Below are positions 45,001-54,900 of a DNA stretch of 64,000 bases, piece after piece. Under the pieces are notes generated by a model, which saw nothing but the letters and a program-made list of their open reading frames with translations, made no database searches and had not been told where the DNA came from. The position numbers and the translations under genes were made by a program. The stretch covers positions 6,825 to 70,824 of the forward strand of contig JBNMLC010000013.1 in the NCBI GenBank assembly GCA_050874665.1. Reading direction: 5' to 3'. Source of the DNA: RUG11237 sp050874665 (GTDB lineage Bacteria > Bacillota > Clostridia > Lachnospirales > Lachnospiraceae). Position 1 is the first letter of the stretch. Each line of letters begins with the position of its first letter.

Positions 45001-45093
45001 ATCAGCTGCGTATATATAACACCTACAGGTAATTAACGCTATAAAGCAGACAACCATTACCATACTTCGCATAACTTGCTTTATCCTGTTCAT
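42037..45093 (-). CDS. Prodrug-type S12 serine peptidase fused to a cyclic-peptide-type ABC exporter
   Basis: 1018 residues from the ATG at 45093, preceded by AGAGGA; the frame extends 17 codons upstream. Residues 1-30 form a signal helix. Residues about 35-380 are an S12/beta-lactamase-like peptidase: Ser96-x-x-Lys99 (FELASNSKAYT), Tyr190 (QYATINYD), and KHSGTN as the third motif. Three membrane helices (about 394-496) and then a six-helix exporter domain follow. The ATPase has Walker A GGNGSGKST, signature LSTGQKKR and Walker B IYLFDEWAADQDP, the DEWAADQDP form typical of cyclic-peptide/SyrD-PvdE exporters. ClbP uses Ser95, Lys98 and Tyr186 (from memory). The fusion matches ZmaM-like D-Asn prodrug peptidases. 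Confidence 0.9.
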   Translation of the reverse strand: MNRIKQVMRSMVMVVCFIALITCRCYIYAADIDSNVDTDKITEIETYVNKCIKKGKIPGMALTIVTEDRTYTKCYGYSNKKTNETVDEHTKFELASNSKAYTATAIMQLVKENKVLLEDPVSKYIPELTFYYGAQKVDVTIEQLLHHTSGIPYSTIQNLFSDNSNDALKNTVMTLDKVELSHEPGEKFQYATINYDVLGYVIEVVTGESFEEYMTKNVFQAYGLDNTFCLNDAPNYDQISQGYMFYLGSQKAYETPQYRGDTPAGYIYSDITDLSEWLKIQLGISGISEDKQEVIDSTHEVNRLVAPDSEGNSYAAGWENCQNGMGEYKHSGTNQYFSSYIMFQTEKKLGIAVVCNTNTEYAELLVEKIADILQDTKTSSLSMKSDTNKSIDKMSIVVMVFDVLVIASVLYVSIKSVMKKEIDVYYKKENKISNYLLLISIFVSLFLAIYKVPYIFGDGVNWNFIYLWMPITLKYAVVTTVIALLILLVVICMLFVKGKTVSGNLVPVLFFSAISGAGNALVIFAINMSLDKVGADKFKLFLYLAIGLILYVGGQVIVRSDLISIANNMIYQKRKELIHKFLSAPYEEIERNISEEFCVTLNNDTEVVSDLVNVLISAITNIVTILFCGIYLYCLNKIALLFASIIILLIASLYFIFGEYANKINEGARDTQNIFFAYIEDIRYGIKELLINNRKKKDFETDTLKVCQGYKEQRIKGARVYAYLFILGELLFTIAVALVAFVFPIVLEEINNNELESYVFVLLYMTGPINSLLDAIPRILNINISWKRIENISKQIGDTDDNVSEVTQKNITLELKNVKYCYQNDDGSAFELGPLNLKFKSGQITFVTGGNGSGKSTFAKIISGLYRNTSGKITINGLELNNLELGEYYTTVFSDFHLFEKLYGIDVDEKKKEIDEYLRMLQLDKKVKVEDGKFSTTDLSTGQKKRLALLVSLLEDKDIYLFDEWAADQDPLFRKFFYTEILLKLKEKGKCIIAITHDDKYFDLADQRIKFEYGKIAD

Positions 45094-45166
45094 ATTTTTT
45101 CCTCTCGCAATATTTTCAAGCATATTTATTTTTTGTATAAGCAATCCTTAAACGATTATTGCCATA

Positions 45167-45227
45167 GAACTCAAGTCTACGAAACATCATAATATAAAAT
45201 ATGATATTCCCACTATGACTTGAGTTC
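45167..45227. repeat. Inverted repeat between ACT and peptidase-exporter genes
   Basis: GAACTCAAGTC and GACTTGAGTTC, perfect 11-base arms 39 bases apart. The loop itself can fold by an inner ATCATA/TATGAT pairing. It lies in the leader of the peptidase-exporter gene. It could be a regulatory RNA structure or the ends of a tiny decayed element. Confidence 0.45.
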
Positions 45228-45260
45228 CAATGAAACATCAAATCCTATTTTGCTACAATG

Positions 45261-45626
45261 TTATTCTACCAAATATCCATTGTTGCTTAGCAATCTTTTT
45301 GCATCTTTAATGCATTCTTTTTTTATCAACACATAATCCGTATTATATGTTGAGAGCACAAAAATACTTATTTTATTTTCTGCTAGAATAGCCGATATTT
45401 TTGAAATAATCCCAACAAGCGAAAAATCCAAATTTCCAACTACTCTAAACATACTCCAATCCATGTTTGCCTCAATATAGTCAAAATCAAGGTATTTTTT
45501 CTCACAGATTACCGAAATTTCTTCTCCTGTATTTGTTACTGAAAAAAATTCCCCTTGAGCCTTTATATCAGCCATTGAACTGACCTTACATACTACCAAA
45601 TCATAATTCAAAAACTCAATTTTCAT
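45261..45626 (-). CDS. ACT-domain protein
   Basis: About 121 residues from the ATG at 45626, six bases after GGAG; the open frame runs 12 codons further. DLVVCKVSSMADIKAQGEFFSVTNTGEEISVICEKKY and then FRVVGNLDFSLVGIISKISAILAENKISIFVLSTYNTDYVLIKKE form the paired ACT-like halves seen in CASTOR-type ACT_7 amino-acid-binding proteins. It has no catalytic or DNA-binding part. It sits between the NRPS genes and the exporter, on the same strand, and may sense an amino acid for the pathway. It could equally be a passenger gene. Confidence 0.78.
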   Translation of the reverse strand: MKIEFLNYDLVVCKVSSMADIKAQGEFFSVTNTGEEISVICEKKYLDFDYIEANMDWSMFRVVGNLDFSLVGIISKISAILAENKISIFVLSTYNTDYVLIKKECIKDAKRLLSNNGYLVE

Positions 45627-45770
45627 ATTAATCTCCATTCCGCCGCCCTTGTCTGGCGGCACAAATAGTAATGAAAGTGTTCCAACTCTCTTCGTTGTGC
45701 AGTAACTTGTGAAAGGCAGTTATATTCCCTGCAGAAAGATTCATATTCTCAGAGAATACTCTCGTTTGGT

Positions 45771-45900
45771 AAGAACAACTCTCCCTACTACAAAAAGAAA
45801 TATAAACCTCTTGTAAAACGTCGTGGCACGAAAAGAGGCATTATCGCTATTACCCATATGATTCTTACTGCAATCTACCTGATGCTGGCTTCAATTTATA
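45771..45900 (+). mobile_element. Relic of an IS110-family transposase (C-terminal end)
   Basis: The plus strand reads KNNSPYYKKKYKPLVKRRGT, then KRGIIAITHMILTAIYLML, which matches the well-known C-terminal end of IS110/IS116 transposases (YKxLxKRRGxKKAIIAIARMILTAIYHML). No start, catalytic region or upstream frame survives. It lies between the ACT gene and the end of the large NRPS gene, against their direction. It is a scar of a former insertion, compatible with mobility of this cluster. Confidence 0.7.
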
Positions 45901-45932
45901 ACTGTCCTCTATTTTCTTTCACACTACTTCTC

Positions 45933-48900
45933 CTAATCTACAATGAACTTATTAACAATACCACTCTCTAAATCATCGTTTAAACTTTCTTCGTAAAGTA
46001 TAGTATAGATTTCTTTATGCATTTCATAAAGTTCATTCAATTCTTTGATAATTCTATTAATCAATTTTACATCTTCAACTATATTGGAAGCAGTTTCTAT
46101 TGTTTCTCTTATTGCCCTACAATATGACTCGGTTTTCTGCACATAGTCTGCAATACTATCTACGTCCTTTATAACATGGTATTTTTTGGTTTCTAAAATA
46201 AAATCTCTCATAAAAATCAGTTTATACTTCCATGCTATTAAAGATTCGCTTACAACTCGAATTACATTTGCATTTAGCTTATCATTATTCAACTCATTTT
46301 GCAAAACATCTGCAACATACTTTATGCTTCTTATTCCAACAATAAATCTCTCATTTTCACTTTGAGTGCATTTGTTGAGATTTATCTCTGCAGTATTGCG
46401 CAAAATATTCTTAATGACACTCTGCAAGTCAAAATCTATTTCTTCAGGCATATTAATAGTAAGCATTGTTAACGGATTTATGACATCTACCAGATAACTA
46501 TCCTTAAATGCCTCCATATTTGCAATACCTTCAAGCGACTTCTTGAAATCTGTAGCCTCAACAAGTCCATAATATTGGAATGTTGTATCATAAACCAAAT
46601 AAGCTCCTTCAACCTTGTCAATTACGACAAAAGAATGATCAGCCGTTTTTTCGTTCTCTTCCTTTAGTCTTAGATTATTCTGCCTACCTTCAAAACTTTC
46701 CTTCCACTCGTCAATATCAATCTGATATTCCTTTGAATATGGCAGATAATAGGTTGTACCTGTAACAATTACTATTCTATTTTGACTCAGCTCACATTCA
46801 ATCCTTTTTTCCATTTCAGCATAGCAATCAAACGACTCCACATTCAATCCCATTCCACATTTTCGTAATTCATATGCAAAACTGATGCTATCATCAATAC
46901 TTACTTCAGCAAATTTGTAGTCTTCTTCATTTAAAGTTTTCTTTTGAATACTATAAACTGTTTTTCCAAGCTCTCCAAGTTCAAAAATACTCTTTTCCAT
47001 GTTGATACCGTGGTTATACTTTAAAACTTCGCAAATATTTCCTGTTAAGCAAGCATAATAATATGGATATTTATCATGTATTACATAATTTTTATTATAG
47101 TTTCTTAGTGTGTCATCAATTTCCGTGTTTTTCACAAGGCTCGATAGTTCTCTGATTGTATGCCGTTCCATCAAATCTTTTATATTTATGGTTATCTTTT
47201 TATTTCGCGCCAAAGAAGCTAGTTTAATAATTTTAATAGATGTGCCTCCTAGTTCAAAAAAATCATCATCAATACCTATATTATCAACACCCAGAACTTC
47301 CTCATACAAGCCGACTAATTGAGTTTCAATTTCATTTCTAGGCTTAGAATATTGAACCTTCTTCTGATTATAGTCAACATAAACCTTCGGCAATTTTTTC
47401 ACATCAATCTTTCCATTATTTGTCATTGGTATCGTTTCAATACATGCAACAATCTGAGGCTTTTTATAAGTTGGTAATTCACGATTTAAATAATCTATTA
47501 CCTCTTGATTGTCTAATCTTTCTAAACATGTATAATATGCGCAGATTACAATTTCATCTGTCTCTGTTTTTCTTGCTAACACAATTGCATTGTTAACATT
47601 ATGAATTTCAAGCAATTTATTCTTAATTTCATCTAATTCTATTCTATAACCATTAATCTTAATTTGATTATCTTGTCTACCAATAAACATAATATCTCCA
47701 TTATTATTGTACTTACCAATATCTCCGGTCTTATACATCAGTAGTTCCTCGTTTATTGATACTTTTCGAACAAAACAACTGTTATTAAGAATATCATTGT
47801 TTATATACCCTCTTGAAACCCCTTTTCCTCCAATGTAGATTTCGCCTTCAACACCTATTAATACATCATTTAGGTTTTCATCAAGTATTCGAACATAAAC
47901 ATTGTCAATACTCTGACCTATTATATTTACCTCTCCGTCTTCTATCTCCTTTATGGTTAATTCATGTGTACAACATCCTATTGTTGTTTCTGTTGGACCA
48001 TAATGATTAATAATCTTTGTCTTTTCTGATTTTTCAGCAAATCTTACTATTGTATTTCTATCTAGTTTTTCTCCACCTAAAATCAAATACTTTAAGTAAA
48101 GTTCCTTGCACTTGCTGAAATATGGATCATCAACCATTACTGTAAGCAATGTAGGCGTCATTTTAGATATTGTAATCTTATTTTCATGCATATACCGAAG
48201 TAAATATTCCATATTGCAATATTCTTCCTTCTGTAATAAGTGTATTTGACCACCTGCTAACAACATAGGGAATATATTTGTATATCCCAGGTCAAAATTT
48301 ACACCCGAAACCAATATACTTCTATCATCTTCTGATAATCCAAGTTGTTTTAGAATATATTCGGAATAATTAATCAATGATTCATGCTTTACCATGACTC
48401 CCTTTGCATTTCCTGTTGTTCCAGAAGTATACATTACATATACAATTTCATTGTCTATTAATTCATTCTCTGGTAAGTTTACATTATTAATTTCATCATC
48501 ATTTGATATAATTGTGCTAATAAAGTCCATATCTAAATCGTTAGATAAAACGTATTTGCAATCAGCACACAATAACATATCCTCTATTTGTTTTCTTGGC
48601 AACTCTAAATCAATTGGAAGATATACACATTTAGCCTTCATAATTGCTAAAATGCCAACCATAAATTCAATTGTTGGTTCACTAATAACCGCAATAATTT
48701 GATTAGTTTTTCCAACTTTTTGTCTTATTGCATTTGCTATTATATCTGATTTTTTGTCAATTTCCTGATATGTAATTTTAGTATCATTTTGAACAAATGC
48801 TATATTTGTTGGGTACTTTTTGGCTACCTGTTTAAATTCATCACTGAAATTTCTTCCTAAATTATTATTGTTTGATAAATTTATAACCGTTTTTTGATTT

Positions 48901-51900
48901 TGAAGTTTTATATTCTCAATCTTAATATTCTCATCACAAATAATCATTTCAATTATTCTCTGATAATCTTTCATAAATCTCATTATAGTTTCTTTTTCAA
49001 AAACATCTGAACAATATTCAAAATCACAGAAAATTGTGTCGTTTTCTTCGTAGGCCTTTAATTCTAAATCAAATTTGCAAGCTCCACTAAAGTATTTTCT
49101 TTCTGAAATATCCAGATTGCCAATTCTAATTTTCGGAATATCAATATTGTAATAAGCAAACATAGTATTTACCAGATTTTTTGCATCAGTCATACCCTTT
49201 TCTGTTAATTTCTCTACTAGCTTACTATATGGATACGTTGAATTGCATAAATCCTTACTTACTTGTGTTGTCAAATTTTTAATATATTTTGATACGATTA
49301 GTCTTTTTTGTGGCATTACCCTAATCGGAACAGTATTGATAAACACCCCTACCATTTTATCAACATTAAACTTCTCTCTTCTCGACACAGGTGTTCCTAT
49401 AACGAAGTCTTCCATATTAGAATATTTTGATAACAATATAGAATATGCCCCTATCAAGAAATTAAACATTGTTGTTTTATTAACTTTTACATATTGCTTA
49501 ATTTCTCTTGTTATTGTTTCGTCAATAACCATATTCAAAAGTTCACCATTGAATTTCGTTTTACTCTCTTTGTCATAAGGAAGACGCAATACTGGAGTTT
49601 CATTTTTAAATTTACTACTCCAATAATTTTCCTCGTTCTTGTATTCATCACTTTCTACATACTTATACTCGTATTCTGCAAAATCCTTGTAGTCAATTTC
49701 ATTTCCTTCAACTGCATTTCCCTGATAAAAGGCAATAAAATCTTTGATTATAATACCAATTGAAATTCCATCACAAGCTATATGATTAAAATCAATAAAT
49801 AAAACAGCATTGTCTTTTGCTATTTTTATCAGCAAAGCTCGGACTAATAAATCCTTTTCAAGATCAAATGGCTTTGAATTTTCCTTAACTACTTTATCTA
49901 CATCAGTAGCCTCAATTTCTTTTAGGTCAAAGTTATAATCCTCGTTAATAAACTGCACTAATTCACCATTTTTAACAGTATAATTTGTTCTTAACGATTC
50001 ATGTTTTTGGATTACTTTTCCCAATGCCTCTTGCAATTTTTCTCTATCTATTGCGCCCTTCATCTCAATTAGATATGGCATATTGTAATTTAAGTCGTTC
50101 TCATCTATCTTCTGCATTAAGTACATATTTTTCTGTGTTTCTGATGTCCTATAGTATTCCTTCTTTTCACATTTAGGAATCACAAGATAATGCGATACTG
50201 AACTCTGCTTTTGAATGCATTCAAACACTTCTTCAAAGGTTGAGTGCATAAATATATTTTCAAGAGAAACATCAACCTTTAATTCTAATCCAATTTCTGA
50301 GATTAATTGCATTGCCTTAATAGAATCTCCACCAAGTTCAAAGAAATCGTCGTTCTTCTTAGTAACTTTAATTGATAAAATATTCTCCCATATATCCTTT
50401 AATTTCTGCTCAACTGGCTCTGTACAAACAAGACTATTATCCTCACCACAAATTTGCTCAAATTCATTTGGCAACTTCGTTCTATCTATCTTACCATTGA
50501 TTGTCACAGGTAATTGTTCCATTTTAACTATAAATTTAGGAACCATGTATTTAGGCAATTCTTTTTCCAATATCTTCTTTATCTCATTACTTTCATAACT
50601 GCATCCATCCTTATATACTATATAGGCAACCAAAAATTTGTCACTATTCTGATCTTCTTTTGTATCAATATATACATCTTTAAGGTCTGCAATTTTATAT
50701 AATACTTTTTCTATTTCAGATATTTCAATTCTATGACTTCTAATCTTTACCTGATTATCCTTTCTTCCAAATAATTCAATATTGCCTGAATTAGAGTATC
50801 GTCCTATATCTCCCGTTTTATACATCACTTTACTGTCATCAAATATATCAGTTAAGAATGACTTTTCTGTTAATTCTAAATTATCTAAGTATCCCTGTGC
50901 GACATTTCCACTAATATATAGTTCACCTGCCACCCCAATTGGTACCATTCTTTGATTTTCGTCAAGGATGTATATTCTCCGATTGGCTAAAGGCTTACCT
51001 ACAGGTATAACACTATTTAAATCTACTTCACTCAAGTCACATAATGTACTTGTCATACACGTTTCAGCTGGTCCATAGGCATTTAAAAGTTTAATTGTTT
51101 TCAATCTTGAATTTTTCCACAATTTCACTCTTTCAGCCTTCATTTGCTCACCACCAACTATCATTAGTCTCAAGGTATCCAATGGAATAATTTGTTCATT
51201 TCTACTCCACTCATATGTAACCTCATTCCAGTATGCCGTAGGCAAGTTAATGACTGATAACTTATACTTCTCACAATTTTTAGACAGTTCAGTTGGAGAC
51301 CAAACATCATTTCCTCTCAATACAAGTGTTGCTCCACTTACTAATGTTGATAATACCTGCTCCAATGAAATATCAAATGCTATTGATGAAAACTGTAATA
51401 CATTATCGGTTTCTACCAATTCATATCTATTTTTTATATCGATTGAATGGCTTACAATGCTTCTATTATTAACTACTATTCCCTTTGGCTTTCCAGTGGT
51501 TCCTGATGTAAAAATAACATATGCTAAATTCTCAGGAGTAACTTTCTTTTTCTCAAATTTGGCCTCTGTATCCACTTCAGAATCAATACAAATATACGTT
51601 TTTCCTAGTTCAGCTACCTTCTGCCTATATTTCTCCTTGGTCAAAATTACTTTCATTTTTTCTGACTCAATCATGTAATTTATTCGACTCTCAGGGTATG
51701 AAATGTCAATTGGAACAAATGCTGCTCCTAATTTTAAAATGGCACATATTGAACATACCAAATCAATCTCTCTATCTAAGTAAATTGCAACCAAGCTATC
51801 TTTAACTATTCCGCTTTTTTCAAGAATACAAGCTATTCTTTCTGCTCTTTCATTCAATTCATTATATGATATCTTCTGTTCTTCACATGCAACAGCTATT

Positions 51901-54900
51901 CTTTCTCCAAATTTTCTTACAGTGTCTTCAAACAAATCAATATAACTACTGTCATTTGGAAACTCCATTTGAGTGTCGTTCCATTCTTCAATTAGTTTAT
52001 ACTGATTTTCCGGTAAAACAGCAATATCTTTGATTCTTTCTCTTTTCTTGAAAATAATTTCTTCTAAAATGAAAACAAAATGTTCAAGAATATTTTCACA
52101 TAATTTTCTTTCAAAGAAATTAGTATCAAATAATAGTTTAAAATTAAATTCCCCATGTACGTTACAGTATAAAGTACAAGGATAATCAAGCTGCTCTTCC
52201 ACATTCAAGCACTTTCCTTGCATTCCTCCAAATCCCTTGTTTACTGCCTCTTCAAATGGGTAGTTCTCAACAATAACCATACAATCATACAAATCATACA
52301 GGGCTGATTCTCTGGGAATCTCACTCATTTTTCTGATTGTTGATAATGATGAATAGTCATATTGTAATTGTCTTAAATATTTTTCTTGAATATTTTTCAA
52401 GTATTCATCTATATTCATATCATAATTTGCAGATACTCTTAGAGGGATTGTATTCATAAAACAGCCAATAATGTCATCACTACCCGGTAAATCCGTAGGT
52501 CTTCCTGATGATGTAACCCCAAAAATTAAATCATTCTCATTTATGTAACGCTGCATTACTAATGCCCAAGCCCCTTGCATTAACGTACTCAGGGTAATTC
52601 TCTTTTCTTTTGTAAAACGGCTGATTTCCTCATTTAATTCGCTATTTACCGCAAATTCTACAACATCATAAGGTTTTTCATTTTTCTTCTCACCCTTTAC
52701 TTCAACCACACTACTTAATAATGTTGGTTTATTCATTCCTTTAAGTGTTTCCTTCCAAAATTTCTCTGTTTCTTTCTGATCTTTTTTATTTAACCAAGTA
52801 ATATAATCCTTAAAAGGAACTTCCGAACTTATGACTACTTTTTCATTATTTGCATATTTTGAGTAGTATTCATCTAATTCCTGCATAATAATCCTTATGC
52901 ACCAACCATCCATTTGGAGATGATGATATGTCCATATTATATCATATACATCATTTGAAACCTTCAATACAATTACTCTCATCAATGGAGGTACTTCAAG
53001 ATCAAATCCTTTTTCTCTATCTTCAGCTAATAATTCTTCACGAATTTTCTTATAGTCATCCTTTTCTTCCATATTAATTACTTCAAATGGAAGGGTCAGA
53101 TTATTGTGGATTACCTGTATCGGATGCTCAAGATTTCTCCAATGATAGGTTGCCTTCAAGCTTTCATGCCGGTTAAGTATTGTATTCCAAGCCTTTTCAA
53201 ACGCTTCAATATTAAGATTGCCCTGTACTCTAAATACTGTCTGCTCAACCGCAACAGATGAATCAGGTGAATACGCTGTATGGAAAATCATACTTTCCTG
53301 AACAGGTGATACTCCATAGATATCTGCTATATCTCCATAATTAGTTGTTAATTCCTTGAATCTATCGTCACTAATGTTGATATTTTCAAAGTCTTCTACA
53401 ATCCATGATATCTTTTCACATGATTTCAATAAATCTTCAATATTCTTAATAAATGCTCTTGCTAGCCTTTCGATTGTTTCTTTCTTGAAATTATTTGTTG
53501 AGTACTTCCATTTAGCCACTAATGAATGCTTCATTACAACACAATCAACTTCAATTTTATATGTTCTAAGATTATTGCCGCCATAATTTGGCAATGGAAC
53601 ATCGTCTACTGGCGCAAAATTACTATCCTTTTCAAAGGTATTATCTACCTGTCCGAAATAGTTAAAACATATTTCTGCACGAGAAAGCCGTTTGAACTGT
53701 TTCCTGATTTCTTTATCATCAGATAAATACTTCAACAGTGCATAGCTTGCACCCTGTTTTGGAAGTTTTCTTATCACACCTTTTGTAGTTTCAAGTAATG
53801 TTACTGAATCCATTTTTGAGAATTCGTGACTTAATTTAATAGGATATATAGAGGTAAACCAGCCCATTGTATTGGACATATCTATTTCTGCGCTGATTAT
53901 CTCTCTACCATGACCTTCAACATCAACTAGCACATCCGTATCATTATAAGCCGTAATTGACTTGCCCAAAGCAGCTAATAATATATCATTTACTGTAGTA
54001 TGTTTTATCTTATGAATATTGTGCAGTAAATAGCTTGTATTTTTCTCATCCAATGACATAACAACGGTATCCGCACTATGTTCTAAATTTTCACCATTAA
54101 AATCAACTTTTATAGACTCCGAACATGTGTTTTCTTTGTTCAACCAAAACGTTGCATCGCTTAAAATATCTTTTTCATTTGACTTTTCCTTCAATAGCTC
54201 CGAACAACTTTGTAATGTCGCTGATTTATGTGTACTTTTTATTTCATTGCCGGCTATTAATTCAGAATAGATGTTTGCAAATCTGTCAAGCAATATTCGC
54301 CAAGAAACACCATCTACAACCAAATGATGAATGCACACAAACAACAGCTTATTCTTTTCAAAATAAACTACTCTCATCATTTTTCCTTTTGTAATGTCTA
54401 ATTTACCAGCCTCTTGACCCAATACGGCAGACAGCTCTTCATTCTGAAATTTTTCATTCTCCACCACTACAAAATCTATCTTTGAGGATTCTTCTTTGTA
54501 TTTTTGTATCCAATTTTCATTATTTTTTTCAAAATAAATGTTAAAAATATCAAATTCATCCTCAATACATTTTAGTGTTTTTACAACTACATCTAACTTC
54601 AAGTCATCCGCACATTTCAACAATACTGATTGATTCCAGTAATTATAATCAGTAAATTTCGAATCAAAAAACCACGACTGGATAGGAAGTAGTCCAACCT
54701 CGCCTTCCAATTTACAATTTTTCTCTGATAACACTTCTTTTTGCTTATTGTTTATAATTCTGCTTGCCAATCGTTCTATAGTTTCAGTTTCAAGAATATC
54801 TTTAATGACAATGCTTATGCCATTCTGTGATAACTTGCCAACTATTTGTAAACTAATAATTGAATCTCCACCTAAATCATAAAAATTATCATTAACACTA

